From Nocardioides agariphilus (GTDB lineage: Bacteria > Actinomycetota > Actinomycetes > Propionibacteriales > Nocardioidaceae): 64,000 bases of DNA. Below are positions 1 through 8,108 of this stretch, piece after piece. The notes below the pieces were generated by a model. It ran no database searches, was not told the DNA's origin, and saw nothing but the letters and a program-made list of their open reading frames with translations. The DNA lies in contig NZ_JADKPO010000001.1 in assembly GCF_015352445.1 (NCBI RefSeq), positions 186,001-250,000 on the forward strand, in the 5' to 3' direction. Position 1 is the first letter of the stretch; every line of letters begins with the position of its first letter. The position numbers and the translations under genes were made by a program.

Positions 1-251
1 TCTGCACGCTCCTCGACTCGGCCCTGGGCTGCGCGCTCCACACGACCCTGCCAGCGGGCAAGGGCTACACGTCGGTCGAGATCAAGGTCAGCTACCTCAA
101 GGCGGTGCGGTCGTCCTCGGGTCGGCTGACCGCGACCGGCCGCGTCGTGCGCGCCGGCTCCCGCGTCGGGTTCACCGAGGGCGAGGTGACCGACGAGTCC
201 GGCGCCGTCGTCGCCACGGCTACCTCGACGCTGCTCGTCTTCGACCTCTGA
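1..251 (+). CDS. PaaI-family hotdog thioesterase, C-terminal part (5' truncated by window edge)
   Basis: The open frame starts at base 3 and ends at the TGA at 249-251, giving about 82 residues. The segment GKGYTSVEIKVSYLKAV followed by a strand ending ATATSTLLVF is the central helix and terminal strands of the hotdog fold seen in PaaI/YbgC acyl-CoA thioesterases, which hydrolyse CoA thioesters in the cytosol. The N-terminal half with the catalytic residues lies outside the window, so substrate cannot be judged. It converges on the ring-opening amidohydrolase gene with only 8 bp between the two stops, so no link in function is implied. Confidence 0.75.
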   Translation, partial: CTLLDSALGCALHTTLPAGKGYTSVEIKVSYLKAVRSSSGRLTATGRVVRAGSRVGFTEGEVTDESGAVVATATSTLLVFDL

Positions 252-259
252 GGCAGCGT

Positions 260-1354
260 CTACCCCAGGTCGACGATCGCCGCGACCGGCCCGCCACCGT
301 CGGGGCCCTGGTGGGCGGCCGAGACGGAGACGAAGACGGCAGGGTCACCGGTGACCGCAGCAGTCACGCCACCGACGCACGACTTGATCTGGCGGTGCCA
401 GTGGACGTCGGAGTCGTCGAGCATCGCATTGCGCCGACCACGCACCTGGCCGTCGGCAGAGGCCTCGCACTTGAGGAAGACGTTGACGAGCCTGCCGCCC
501 AGGTCGGCGGTGTGCGGCCGGTCGGGCAGCTCGAGGCCCGCGGAGCGGATGGCCTCCCAGATGCCGTCCTGGTCAAGGGCGTCGTTCATCACCGAGTGAC
601 CGATGCGGTAGCGCCCACCCACGCCTGTCGCGTTGCCGACCACGACCACCTGCGCCTGGTCGAGCTCGACGCCCGACGAGCACGAGGCCACCGAGGAGTA
701 GAGCGAGCGGTTGTGCATCACGTCGGCATCGGTCGGCATCTCGATCTCGCCGAGCGCGACGGCGATGCCGAGCGCCGTACAGCCGTTGGAGAGGTCCATC
801 GACTGGTGCGTCTCCTCGGTCCACACCGTCTTGCCGCGCGACTTGGCGTCGCGGATCGTGTGGATCGTCAGCAGGGGGGTCTTGGTCTGCACGTAGTGGA
901 CGTCGGCCGGGTCGGTGATGCCTGCCCGCTCCATGGCGATCCGCACCGCAGCAGCGACCTTCTCGATCATCGGCGTGCGGCCGATGTCCTCGGGCAGCAG
1001 CTGCTCGCTCATCGCGAAGCCGACCGTCAGTCGCGGCTCGTCGGACGGCTCCGCGTCGGTGGTGGCGAAGATCGTCGCATGCGGGCTGATGACACCGTCG
1101 GTGCCGCCCGACCACACGATCGGGACCTGCTTGACCTGGTCGGCCGGAGCGCCCGCCGCGACCAGTGCCTCGCGAAACGCCCGGTCGGCGATGATCCGCG
1201 TGTAGTCGTTGACGCCGCCGTTGCCCTCGGTCTTCCCGATGATGGCGATGACCCGACGGGCGTCCATCACGCCCGCCTCGATCAGCTTGGTCAGCTCGGA
1301 GGCGTCGGCGACGGAGTGGATCGGCACCTTGCGGACCTCGATCGCAGCAGGCAT
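260..1354 (-). CDS. Ring-opening amidohydrolase of the cyanuric acid amidohydrolase/barbiturase family
   Basis: This 364-residue protein belongs to the small AtzD/TrzD/barbiturase family, which hydrolyses one amide of a cyclic ureide (cyanuric acid to carboxybiuret, or barbiturate to ureidomalonate). The length fits, and the three-fold internal repeat with its Ser/Lys pairs is visible: K41 in IGKTEGN with S82 in WSGGTDG; K158 in VQTKTP with S226/S227 in SCSSGVE; K295 in FLKCEA with the serines of [15 protein letters not shown] near 344-346. The ATG is preceded by AAAGGA. It lies 20 bp downstream of the carbamate kinase gene on the same strand, suggesting a two-gene unit. Cyanuric acid versus barbiturate versus another ureide cannot be decided from sequence. 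Family assignment is firm; substrate is not. Confidence 0.87.
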   Translation of the reverse strand: MPAAIEVRKVPIHSVADASELTKLIEAGVMDARRVIAIIGKTEGNGGVNDYTRIIADRAFREALVAAGAPADQVKQVPIVWSGGTDGVISPHATIFATTDAEPSDEPRLTVGFAMSEQLLPEDIGRTPMIEKVAAAVRIAMERAGITDPADVHYVQTKTPLLTIHTIRDAKSRGKTVWTEETHQSMDLSNGCTALGIAVALGEIEMPTDADVMHNRSLYSSVASCSSGVELDQAQVVVVGNATGVGGRYRIGHSVMNDALDQDGIWEAIRSAGLELPDRPHTADLGGRLVNVFLKCEASADGQVRGRRNAMLDDSDVHWHRQIKSCVGGVTAAVTGDPAVFVSVSAAHQGPDGGGPVAAIVDLG

Positions 1355-1374
1355 GGGGAGTCCTTTCGTGGCGG

Positions 1375-2310
1375 TCAGTCAGGCAGTACGACGGTGCCGG
1401 CGCGGCCCTCGACCGCGTCGACGATGCTGTCCAGGTCGGTGATCACAGCCGGGTTGCCGGTGGCGCGCACGAATCGGCAGGCGGCATCCACCTTCGGGCC
1501 CATCGACCCGGACGCGAAATGGCCGTCTGCGGCGAAGGCCTCCAGCTGCGAGACCCCGACGCGACCGATGTCCTCGGCCTCGGGCGTGCCGTAACGCAGC
1601 ACTGCGTGGGACACGTCGGTGGCGATCACCAGCACCTCGGTGCCCAGCGTCTGGCCGAGCAACGCCGCGCCGAGGTCCTTGTCGATCACGGCCTCGATCC
1701 CGCGCAGCGAGCCGTCGTCCTCGCGGACGACCGGGATTCCGCCGCCACCGTTGGCGACCACGACGAAGCCGGCATCCACCAGGGCCCGGACCGCAGGCGC
1801 GTCGAGGATCTCCCTCGGCTCGGGCGAGGCGACCACGCGCCGCCAGCCCTTCTCGCCCCGGTCCTCCCAGGTCTCGCCGTGCTCGACCAGCACGGCCGCC
1901 TCGTCGGCAGGGAGGAACCTGCCGATCGGCTTGGTGGGCTTGGCGAAGCCCGGGTCGTCGAGGCTGACCAGCGCACGCGTCACGAGCGCCGCCGTAGGTT
2001 TCTCGAGGCCGCGTCGGGCGAGCTCGGCGTCGAGGGCGTCCATCAGCACGAACCCGAGCGTGGCCTGGGTCTGCGCACCGCACCAGTCGAGCGGGACGGG
2101 GGGCACCACGGCGGCGGCGAGCTCGTTCTTGACCAGCAGGTTGCCGACCTGGGGGCCGTTGCCGTGGGTGATCACCACCTCGGCGCCCGTCTCGAGCAGC
2201 GCCGCCACGGATGCCATGGCGACCTCGGCCGCGGCGATCTGGTCCTCGGGGCGGGCCCGTCCCTCGGCGTTGGTCATGGCGTTGCCGCCCAGCGCCAGGA
2301 GGACCTTCAT
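1375..2310 (-). CDS. Carbamate kinase
   Basis: This 311-residue cytosolic enzyme is predicted to transfer phosphate between carbamoyl phosphate/carbamate and ADP/ATP. Family motifs are all present: LALGGNAM at the N-terminus, [11 protein letters not shown] near 45-55, NGGGGIPV near 205, DKDLGAALL near 225, and [16 protein letters not shown] near 270. I chose the ATG at 2310 because [12 protein letters not shown] is the usual family N-terminus; an in-frame ATG 14 codons upstream has no such support. No arginine deiminase or ornithine carbamoyltransferase gene is nearby. Its partner is the ring-opening amidohydrolase immediately downstream, and an AllFGH-like carbamoyltransferase lies 22 kb away. 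I therefore infer a role in recovering ATP from carbamoyl phosphate made in ureide catabolism. Confidence 0.92.
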   Translation of the reverse strand: MKVLLALGGNAMTNAEGRARPEDQIAAAEVAMASVAALLETGAEVVITHGNGPQVGNLLVKNELAAAVVPPVPLDWCGAQTQATLGFVLMDALDAELARRGLEKPTAALVTRALVSLDDPGFAKPTKPIGRFLPADEAAVLVEHGETWEDRGEKGWRRVVASPEPREILDAPAVRALVDAGFVVVANGGGGIPVVREDDGSLRGIEAVIDKDLGAALLGQTLGTEVLVIATDVSHAVLRYGTPEAEDIGRVGVSQLEAFAADGHFASGSMGPKVDAACRFVRATGNPAVITDLDSIVDAVEGRAGTVVLPD

Positions 2311-2380
2311 GGCCACGAACCTAACGGCGCGGACGAACCGCACCCACGGCACGAACCGCCAACGACGCCGGTCGGCGCTG

Positions 2381-3646
2381 TCAACGGTTGCCAGCGGCGG
2401 CTACGGGTCTTCGGCGCCGAAGCGTCCAGAGCACCCCGATCACGCCCACGACCACCGGCGCCAGCACCCGCCAGCCGGCCACCGCGACGAGGCCGACCGA
2501 GGCCGTGACCGAGATGACCGCGGCGAGCCTGCCCCAGCCAGCCAGCAGACGTGTGGCAGCCGCCGTGCCGGCGAGGTAGACCAGGGCGAAGGTCGCTGTC
2601 GTCATCAGCAACGTGGCGTCGGTGTCGCGGCGGAGCAGTCCCAGCAGCGCGGTGGTGAGCAGCGCGAGCCCGGCGACCAGCCCGAGGGCCCTTCGCGGCA
2701 CCTGCTGGGCACCGCCGCGAGCAGCCAGCCACGTGGGCAGTGAGCCGTCGCGCGCCAGCGACGCACCAAGCTCGGCCGCTCCGGCGAAGTAGGTGTTGAT
2801 GGTCGCGATGGTGAGCAGCACCGCGACCACGGTCATGGCCGGCCGGGCCGGCTCGCCGAGCGCCGTCACCAGGAGGTCGGACAGCGGCGCCGGCCCGGGG
2901 TCGGGACCGAGCACGGCGACGGTGCAGAACGCGACGCCGACGTAGAGCACCGCCACCACCACGAGCGCCACGGCGGCCGCGCGGGCGATGTCGCGGCTGG
3001 GCGTGTGATAGCGCCCCGAGAGCGACGCCACGATCTCCCATCCCACGAACGCCCAGAGCAGGATGCCGGCTGCACGGCCGATGCCCGAGACACCGTGCGG
3101 GGCGAACGGCGTCAGGTTGTCCGGGCTCGCCTGCGGCAGTGCCAGCACGATCACCAGCACCAGCAGCGTCGCGAGGACGGCCGCGATCGCCAGCTGGCTG
3201 CGGGCCGACGCCTCGATGCCGAACCAGTTCACAGCCGTCACCACCACGAGGATCAGGGCAGTGACGACCAGCGCCGTCTCGCGGCCGCGCCCCAGCGCGT
3301 CGGCGACGTAGTGGGCCGCGAAGCCGGCGGCCACCGGCGCCCCGGCCGGGATGGTGAAGAAGAAGGCCCAGCCGATCGCGGTCGAGGCCCGGTCGCCGAA
3401 CGCCCGGCGTACGTAGGTCGTGACACCGCCCCCGTCGGGGAACCGGGACCCGAGGGCGGCGAACGACGCCGCGAACGCGACCGAGACCAGCAGCAACAGG
3501 CCCCAGGCCACCAGGCTCGCGGGACCGGCGGCCTCGGCAGCCAACGAGGGCAGCGAGATGATGCCCGTGCCGATCAGGGCACCGAGCGTCAGCGCCGCAC
3601 CCTGCAGCGCCCCGATGCCGCCGCCCTCTCGCCGTACCTCCCGCAC
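2381..3646 (-). CDS. APC-superfamily amino acid/organocation permease
   Basis: This 421-residue inner-membrane transporter has about 12 hydrophobic segments. TM1 carries the GALIGTGIISLP signature, the broken helix of APC transporters. The GTG at 3646 is preferred over an upstream ATG because AGGA sits 8 bases before it and the usual short cytosolic N-terminus (VREVRREGG) follows. It is on the same strand and 70 bp upstream of the carbamate kinase, so it may supply a substrate to that unit; this is inference from position. The family also includes exporters of the YjeH type, which have a similar length, so direction of transport is open. Confidence 0.8.
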   Translation of the reverse strand: MREVRREGGGIGALQGAALTLGALIGTGIISLPSLAAEAAGPASLVAWGLLLLVSVAFAASFAALGSRFPDGGGVTTYVRRAFGDRASTAIGWAFFFTIPAGAPVAAGFAAHYVADALGRGRETALVVTALILVVVTAVNWFGIEASARSQLAIAAVLATLLVLVIVLALPQASPDNLTPFAPHGVSGIGRAAGILLWAFVGWEIVASLSGRYHTPSRDIARAAAVALVVVAVLYVGVAFCTVAVLGPDPGPAPLSDLLVTALGEPARPAMTVVAVLLTIATINTYFAGAAELGASLARDGSLPTWLAARGGAQQVPRRALGLVAGLALLTTALLGLLRRDTDATLLMTTATFALVYLAGTAAATRLLAGWGRLAAVISVTASVGLVAVAGWRVLAPVVVGVIGVLWTLRRRRPVAAAGNR

Positions 3647-3770
3647 GGCGGCGATCCTGCCGCAGGGCACCGACAGGCACTTGTCACGCGGGGTTATGCC
3701 CCCTGACCACGTGCCGCGGCGCGTGATCAGAGGCCACAACCCCGCGTTACAAGTGGCGGGGGGCGGGTGC

Positions 3771-5216
3771 TCAGGCGGCGTCCACGAGAGCCTCCAGCTC
3801 GCCGGTCTCCTCGGGTACGTCGACGGGGCGGCGCCGGAGGTAGAGCAAGGTGCCGGCGACGATCACGGCCACGCCGGAGAAGAGGGCGGAGGTCAAGAAC
3901 GCCTCGTGGGCTCCGGGGAGGAACTCGCCCGGCACCGCGTGGGCGGCGTACACGGACACGATCACCGCGACCCCGACGGCGCTGCCGAGCTGCTGGGTGG
4001 TCTGCAGCATGCCGCTCGCCGCGCCGGCGTGCTCGGGCTCGACGCCCGCGAGGACGGTGGCGGTGATGGGCATGAAGCAGAGCGCACCGCCGAGGCCACC
4101 GAGCAGCATCGGCACGAACACCGCACCCAGGTAGGTGCCGTCGGCGTCGGCGTTGCTGAGCAGCACGTAGCCGACCGTCAGCGCCGTGGCGCCGGTGACG
4201 ACCAGCCGCAGCGCACCGAACCGAGCCATCAGCCACGGCGTGAACCGGGACATCGTGAAGATGCCCAGGCTGAAGGGGAGGAAGGCGAACCCGGACGCGA
4301 GCGGGCCGAAGCCGAGGACGCGCTGGACGTACTGGACGACGAGGAAGAACATCGACAGCTGCGCCCCGACGACCAGGGCCATCATGGCCAGCGCCGCGAC
4401 CCGCGTGCGGTCACGCAGCAGGCTCGGCTGGATCATCGGGTGCGCCACTCGGCGCTCGGTGACCGTCAGGGCGACCAGGGCGAGTACGCCGACCACGAAG
4501 CCGCCGACGGTCCGGACCGAGGTCCAGCCGTGCTCGGGAGTGCCGATCAGCGCCCACACGAGCGAGACGGCACCCAGCGTGGCGGTCACCGCGCCGACGA
4601 TGTCGAAGCGACCTGGCCGCTTCGGCGTCTCGGCCACGAACATCGGAGCCAGGATCAGCACGGCGACACCGATGGGCACGTTGATGAACAGGGTCCACCG
4701 CCACGAGGCGAGGTCGGTCAGCAGGCCGCCGAGCAGGAGCCCGATCGAGGCGCCACCCGAGGAGACGGCACCGAACAGTGCGAGCGCGCGGTTGCGCTCG
4801 GCGTCGTCGCGGGCACCCGTGGTCAGCAGCGCGAGCACGCTCGGCGCAGCCAGCGCCGCGCCGATGCCCTGCAGGGCACGAGCGGAGACCAGCAGGTCCG
4901 GGGTCGGCGCCAGCCCCCCGAGCAGCGAGCCGAGCACGAAGACGGCGAGCCCGACCTGGAAGACCACGAGCCGACCACGTACGTCGCCGAGCCGGCCGCC
5001 GAGCAGCAGCAGGCCGCCGAAGGCGAGGGTGTAGGCGTTGAGCACCCAGCTCAGCGAGGCAGGGCCGAACCCGAGGTCGGCGTCGATGCGCGGGAGGGCG
5101 ACGTTCACGACCGTCGCGTCGAGCACCAGCATCAGCTGGGCCATCAGCACGATCAGCACGCCGGTGCGCGCCCGGTCGGCGGTGGGGCGAGGCAGAGAAG
5201 ACAGGGAGAGAGTCAC
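3771..5216 (-). CDS. MFS multidrug efflux transporter, DHA2 (EmrB/QacA) family
   Basis: About 481 residues with 14 predicted membrane segments, the number typical of the DHA2 proton antiporters. Motif A appears as GGRLGDVRGRL near residue 70, and the DHA2-typical WRWTLFINVPIG lies near 155. The GTG at 5216 follows an ACGGA-type ribosome site; the longer frame back to 5279 would run into the operator region. The gene is divergent from the TetR gene at 5349, and two near-identical palindromes lie between them. I infer drug or metabolite export repressed by that regulator. Substrate unknown. Confidence 0.88.
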   Translation of the reverse strand: MTLSLSSLPRPTADRARTGVLIVLMAQLMLVLDATVVNVALPRIDADLGFGPASLSWVLNAYTLAFGGLLLLGGRLGDVRGRLVVFQVGLAVFVLGSLLGGLAPTPDLLVSARALQGIGAALAAPSVLALLTTGARDDAERNRALALFGAVSSGGASIGLLLGGLLTDLASWRWTLFINVPIGVAVLILAPMFVAETPKRPGRFDIVGAVTATLGAVSLVWALIGTPEHGWTSVRTVGGFVVGVLALVALTVTERRVAHPMIQPSLLRDRTRVAALAMMALVVGAQLSMFFLVVQYVQRVLGFGPLASGFAFLPFSLGIFTMSRFTPWLMARFGALRLVVTGATALTVGYVLLSNADADGTYLGAVFVPMLLGGLGGALCFMPITATVLAGVEPEHAGAASGMLQTTQQLGSAVGVAVIVSVYAAHAVPGEFLPGAHEAFLTSALFSGVAVIVAGTLLYLRRRPVDVPEETGELEALVDAA

Positions 5217-5284
5217 GAGAATCCGTTCTGGCCCTGCTCGCCGCACGCATGCTGCGGCGATTGACGGGCCGTCGTACACTTAGT

Positions 5285-5297
5285 GGAGAATGACTCC
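5285..5297. promoter_or_regulatory. Candidate TetR operator, copy 1
   Basis: GGAGAATGACTCC has inverted GGAG/CTCC ends. It matches 11 of 13 bases of the second palindrome 33 bp away. Both lie between divergent MFS and TetR genes, the expected site for an autoregulating TetR repressor. Confidence 0.55.
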
Positions 5298-5316
5298 GGT
5301 TACCGGACCAACCATA

Positions 5317-5331
5317 CGGAGACTGTCTCCG
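5317..5331. promoter_or_regulatory. Candidate TetR operator, copy 2
   Basis: CGGAGAC-T-GTCTCCG is a perfect palindrome with 7-bp arms and one central base. It ends 18 bp before the TetR ATG. Size and symmetry fit a TetR-family dimer site; 33 bp (about three helical turns) separates its centre from copy 1. Confidence 0.65.
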
Positions 5332-5348
5332 TTTAGCAAGTGGGAGCC

Positions 5349-5897
5349 ATGCGAGCCGACGCCAAGCGCAACCGCGACCGCATCGTCGAGGTCGCCCGCG
5401 AGGTCTTCCGCGAGCGCGGGTACGACGCCTCGCTCGACGACATCGCCAAGCGTGCGGGCGTCGGTCCCGGCACCCTCTACCGCCACTTCCCCTCGCGTGA
5501 CGCACTCCTCGACGCCGTCATGCAGGCGTGGGTCGACCGCGTCACCGACGCGACGGACAAGGCGCTGGTCTACGAGGGCTCGCCTCGTGAGTTCCTGGTG
5601 TCGTGGTTCGAGACGTACGTCGCCCTGATCAGCCTCCACAAGGGCGGCCCGGCCAAGATCACCTCCGCCATGGGCGTCGAGGACTCCCCCATCGCCACCA
5701 AGACTCGCGTGCTCCTCACCCAGACCCAGCGCGTCGTCGACCACCTGCGCGCCCAGGGCGCCCTGCGCGACGACATCGACGCGCTGCAGCTGTGCCGGCT
5801 CGCCGGTGGTGTCGCGGTCGTCGCCGACCAGGGCGGTCTCGACGCCGACGCCACGCGTCCGCTCCTCACCGTCCTCGCCGACGGTCTCCTGCGCTGA
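5349..5897 (+). CDS. TetR/AcrR-family transcriptional regulator
   Basis: A 182-residue repressor. The N-terminal helix-turn-helix reads SLDDIAKRAGVGPGTLYRHFPSRDALLD (given here as two parts: SLDDIAKRAGVG, residues about 28-39, then TLYRHFPSRDALLD), the canonical TetR pattern. The C-terminal ligand domain is of ordinary length. The ATG at 5349 is chosen over a GTG nine bases upstream, which would also be in frame; neither has a strong ribosome site. Divergent from the MFS efflux gene with two palindromes between, so I infer that it represses the pump and itself and is released by an efflux substrate. Confidence 0.88.
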   Translation: MRADAKRNRDRIVEVAREVFRERGYDASLDDIAKRAGVGPGTLYRHFPSRDALLDAVMQAWVDRVTDATDKALVYEGSPREFLVSWFETYVALISLHKGGPAKITSAMGVEDSPIATKTRVLLTQTQRVVDHLRAQGALRDDIDALQLCRLAGGVAVVADQGGLDADATRPLLTVLADGLLR

Positions 5898-5982
5898 GCG
5901 GGCCCTACCCCCCAAGCGCATGAGAGCGCATCGTGCGGGCCGGGGCCGAGCGGCGGGGGCGCGAGAGCGAAACCTGCGCGGA

Positions 5983-6087
5983 CTAGCCGCCGCCGACGCC
6001 GAAGCGCTCCTCGAGCTCGGCGAGGGAGCGGCCGACGTCGTCGATCGCGGTCTCGTCCTCGACCCGGGCCGCCCGGACCGTCGTCAC
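5983..6087 (-). CDS. Possible 34-residue protein coupled to the SDR gene
   Basis: A GTG at 6087 overlaps the stop of the upstream SDR gene in a GTGA arrangement, a junction seen repeatedly in this window between real genes. The peptide is acidic with a helical-looking middle (ETAIDDVGRSLAELEERFG) and ends GVGGG. I recognise no family. Codon use resembles its neighbours. It may be chance, since high-GC DNA gives many open frames. The rest of 5898-6083 shows nothing else. Confidence 0.25.
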   Translation of the reverse strand: MTTVRAARVEDETAIDDVGRSLAELEERFGVGGG

Positions 6088-6821
6088 CGGCCACCTGCCA
6101 CGCGGAGCGTGGTGCCGGTGACGTAGGACGCCTGGTCGCTCATCAGCCAGCCGATCGCGTCGGCGACCTCGGCGGGCTCGCCGACACGACCCAGGGGCAC
6201 GAGCGGACCGACCCGGTCGATACGACCGGGCTCGCCCGCATCGACGTGGATCGTGGTCCTCACGATGCCGGGCGCGACGCCGACCACGCGGATGCCCTCT
6301 CCCGCGACCTCGATCGCGAGGCCGGTCGTGAGCGCGTCGATGCCCGCCTTGGCCGCGGCGTACTGCACGTACTCGTGGGGCGCGCCCAGCGTCGCCGCAC
6401 CCGACGAGACGTTGACGACCACGCCGCCCCGGCCGCCGCGGCTCCTGCTCATCAGCCGGACGGCCGCGCGGGCGCACAGCACGGCCGAGGTGAGGTTGAG
6501 GTCGATGGTCCGCCGGACGACGTCCGGCATGGTCTCGGCCAGTGGCCCGATGTGCAGCGTGGCTCCCGCGTTATTGACCAGGCCGGTGACCGTGCCGAGC
6601 CCGGACGCCCGCCGGAACAGCTGGTCCACCCCCTCGTCGGTCGTGACGTCGGCGCGCACGAGGTCGACGGCGCCACCGTGCGCACGCAGGCTCACGGCCG
6701 TGGCCTCGGCGGTCGCGTCGTCGGTGGCGTAGCCGAGGACCAGGTCGTGTCCGTCGCGCGCGAGCCGATGGGCGGTCGCGGCGCCGATGCCTCGCGTACC
6801 ACCCGTGATAACCGTCAGCAT
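6084..6821 (-). CDS. Short-chain dehydrogenase/reductase (SDR)
   Basis: This 245-residue classical SDR has the dinucleotide-binding TGGTRGIG at residues 6-13, the NNAG motif near 90, a catalytic serine in VNVSSGAA near 140, and YVQYAAAKAG giving the YxxxK pair near 153-157. It is a cytosolic NAD(P)-dependent oxidoreductase, resembling the FabG-like group. The ATG at 6821 is used because MLTVITGGTRGIG is the standard N-terminus. It lies 10 bp downstream of the NAD(P)-binding protein gene at 6832-7518, same strand, so the two are probably cotranscribed. Substrate unknown. Confidence 0.85.
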   Translation of the reverse strand: MLTVITGGTRGIGAATAHRLARDGHDLVLGYATDDATAEATAVSLRAHGGAVDLVRADVTTDEGVDQLFRRASGLGTVTGLVNNAGATLHIGPLAETMPDVVRRTIDLNLTSAVLCARAAVRLMSRSRGGRGGVVVNVSSGAATLGAPHEYVQYAAAKAGIDALTTGLAIEVAGEGIRVVGVAPGIVRTTIHVDAGEPGRIDRVGPLVPLGRVGEPAEVADAIGWLMSDQASYVTGTTLRVAGGR

Positions 6822-6831
6822 GAGGCCGACC

Positions 6832-7518
6832 CTAGGGGCGAGCCAGGAGTGCCCGCAGCGTGAATGCTCCGGCCGGCAGTCCGTGGCGGTCGTAGTAGGC
6901 GAACATCGCGCGCAGACCCTCGGGCGCATCGTTCGCATCGTTCGCATCGACCCTCACGGCGGCGACGCCGGCTTCGGCGGCGAGCTCGGCGACACTCGCC
7001 TGGCGGGTCGCCAGCTCGTAGGTTGCCCCCACGTGCCCGTCCTGGACCAGCACCGTCGCCGCAACCCGGCCCAGGTCGGCGAGCTCGAGGAACCCGAACC
7101 TGGCGTGCACGTCGTAGGGCACCTCGATCGGGCGCGCCCCGCTCAGGTCGAAGTTCTGCAGGTAGACCCCGGGCTGCAGGATCGTCCAGTCCAGGCCCGA
7201 GGTGCGGACCCGATGCTCCGACTCGGCCTTGCCCAGGTGGTGCGGCATCTCGGGAAGGTACGGCGAGGCCACCGAGTGGTAGACGACCCGCTCGATGCCC
7301 GCGTCACGACAGGCCGACAGTGCGTGCTCGACGTACGCCGGCTCGTCCGGGTGGAAGTTCGGGGCGACGACGTACGCGGCGTCGCACCCGCGCAGTGCAT
7401 CGGCGAGCGCGCCCCACTCACGGCGACCGACGGGCCGGGCCCCGACCCCGCGCTCCACCAGCGCCGAGCCCACCGCCTGCCCGGTCTTGCCGTTCCCTCC
7501 GACGATCACCACCTGCAT
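6832..7518 (-). CDS. NAD(P)-binding Rossmann protein, NmrA/SDR_a5-like
   Basis: 228 residues starting MQVVIVGGNGKTGQ, a GxxGxxG dinucleotide-binding loop right at the N-terminus as in NmrA-like atypical SDRs. It has YHSVASPY near 85 and a C-terminal substrate-domain segment with LADLGRVAATVL. Such proteins act as NAD(P)H sensors or quinone/isoflavone-type reductases. Starts upstream of the ATG at 7518 are not supported. Followed directly by the SDR gene. Confidence 0.75.
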   Translation of the reverse strand: MQVVIVGGNGKTGQAVGSALVERGVGARPVGRREWGALADALRGCDAAYVVAPNFHPDEPAYVEHALSACRDAGIERVVYHSVASPYLPEMPHHLGKAESEHRVRTSGLDWTILQPGVYLQNFDLSGARPIEVPYDVHARFGFLELADLGRVAATVLVQDGHVGATYELATRQASVAELAAEAGVAAVRVDANDANDAPEGLRAMFAYYDRHGLPAGAFTLRALLARP

Positions 7519-7652
7519 GGTGCTGCAACCTACGACCTCGCCCTCGCGCACCACGGTCGATATCTGTCGGGACTCCGCAGCACTAAATGCGCGACAACAC
7601 GCACAGAACCCGGCATCCTGTTCGCGTTACGTCGAGCTAGGGGGGCCTACCT

Positions 7653-8108
7653 ATGAGGAACGCGTACCGGATTCTCGCCGGCATCATCTGCGTCGAGGTC
7701 GTCATCCAGGCCATGGCGGTGGTGTTCGCCGTCGCCGGCCTCGGGAAGTACATCACCGACGGCAACGTGGTCGACAAGGCTGCCTTGGAGTCGGAGGACC
7801 TCGAGTTCACCGGGGTCGTCGGGTTCATGGTGCACGGCATCAACGGGATGATGATCATCCCGCTGCTCGGCGTCGCGCTGCTGGTGATCTCCTTCTTCGC
7901 CAAGGTGCCGGGCGGCGTCAAGTGGGCCGGCATCGTGCTGGGATCCATCGTGGTGCAGGTCACCGCCGGTCTCCTCGGCCACGACGCGCCCTACATCGGC
8001 CTGATCCACGGCCTCAACGCCTTCATCCTGTTCGGCTCGGCCATGAACGCCGCACGGTTGGCACGCACCGCTGACGCGGGTGCAGCCAGCTCGCCCGTCG
8101 CTGCGTGA
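7653..8108 (+). CDS. Four-helix membrane protein (DUF6220-like) paired with the multicopper oxidase
   Basis: 151 residues with four hydrophobic segments, at about 7-28, 52-77, 88-108 and 112-132, and conserved-looking His residues in MVHGING and LIHGLNA. The pattern resembles DUF6220-type membrane proteins; I am not certain of the family. A GGGGGG ribosome site precedes the ATG. Its stop overlaps the GTG of the multicopper oxidase in a GTGA junction, so the two are translationally coupled and may form a membrane redox or copper-handling unit. The 130 bp upstream hold the likely promoter but no clear operator. Confidence 0.6.
   Translation: MRNAYRILAGIICVEVVIQAMAVVFAVAGLGKYITDGNVVDKAALESEDLEFTGVVGFMVHGINGMMIIPLLGVALLVISFFAKVPGGVKWAGIVLGSIVVQVTAGLLGHDAPYIGLIHGLNAFILFGSAMNAARLARTADAGAASSPVAA

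Noticed and set aside
3420-5264. 614-residue plus-strand frame opposite the MFS and permease genes
   Set aside because: Low-complexity Arg/Glu/Gly/Gln composition typical of an antisense frame and it covers two real genes and an intergenic promoter.
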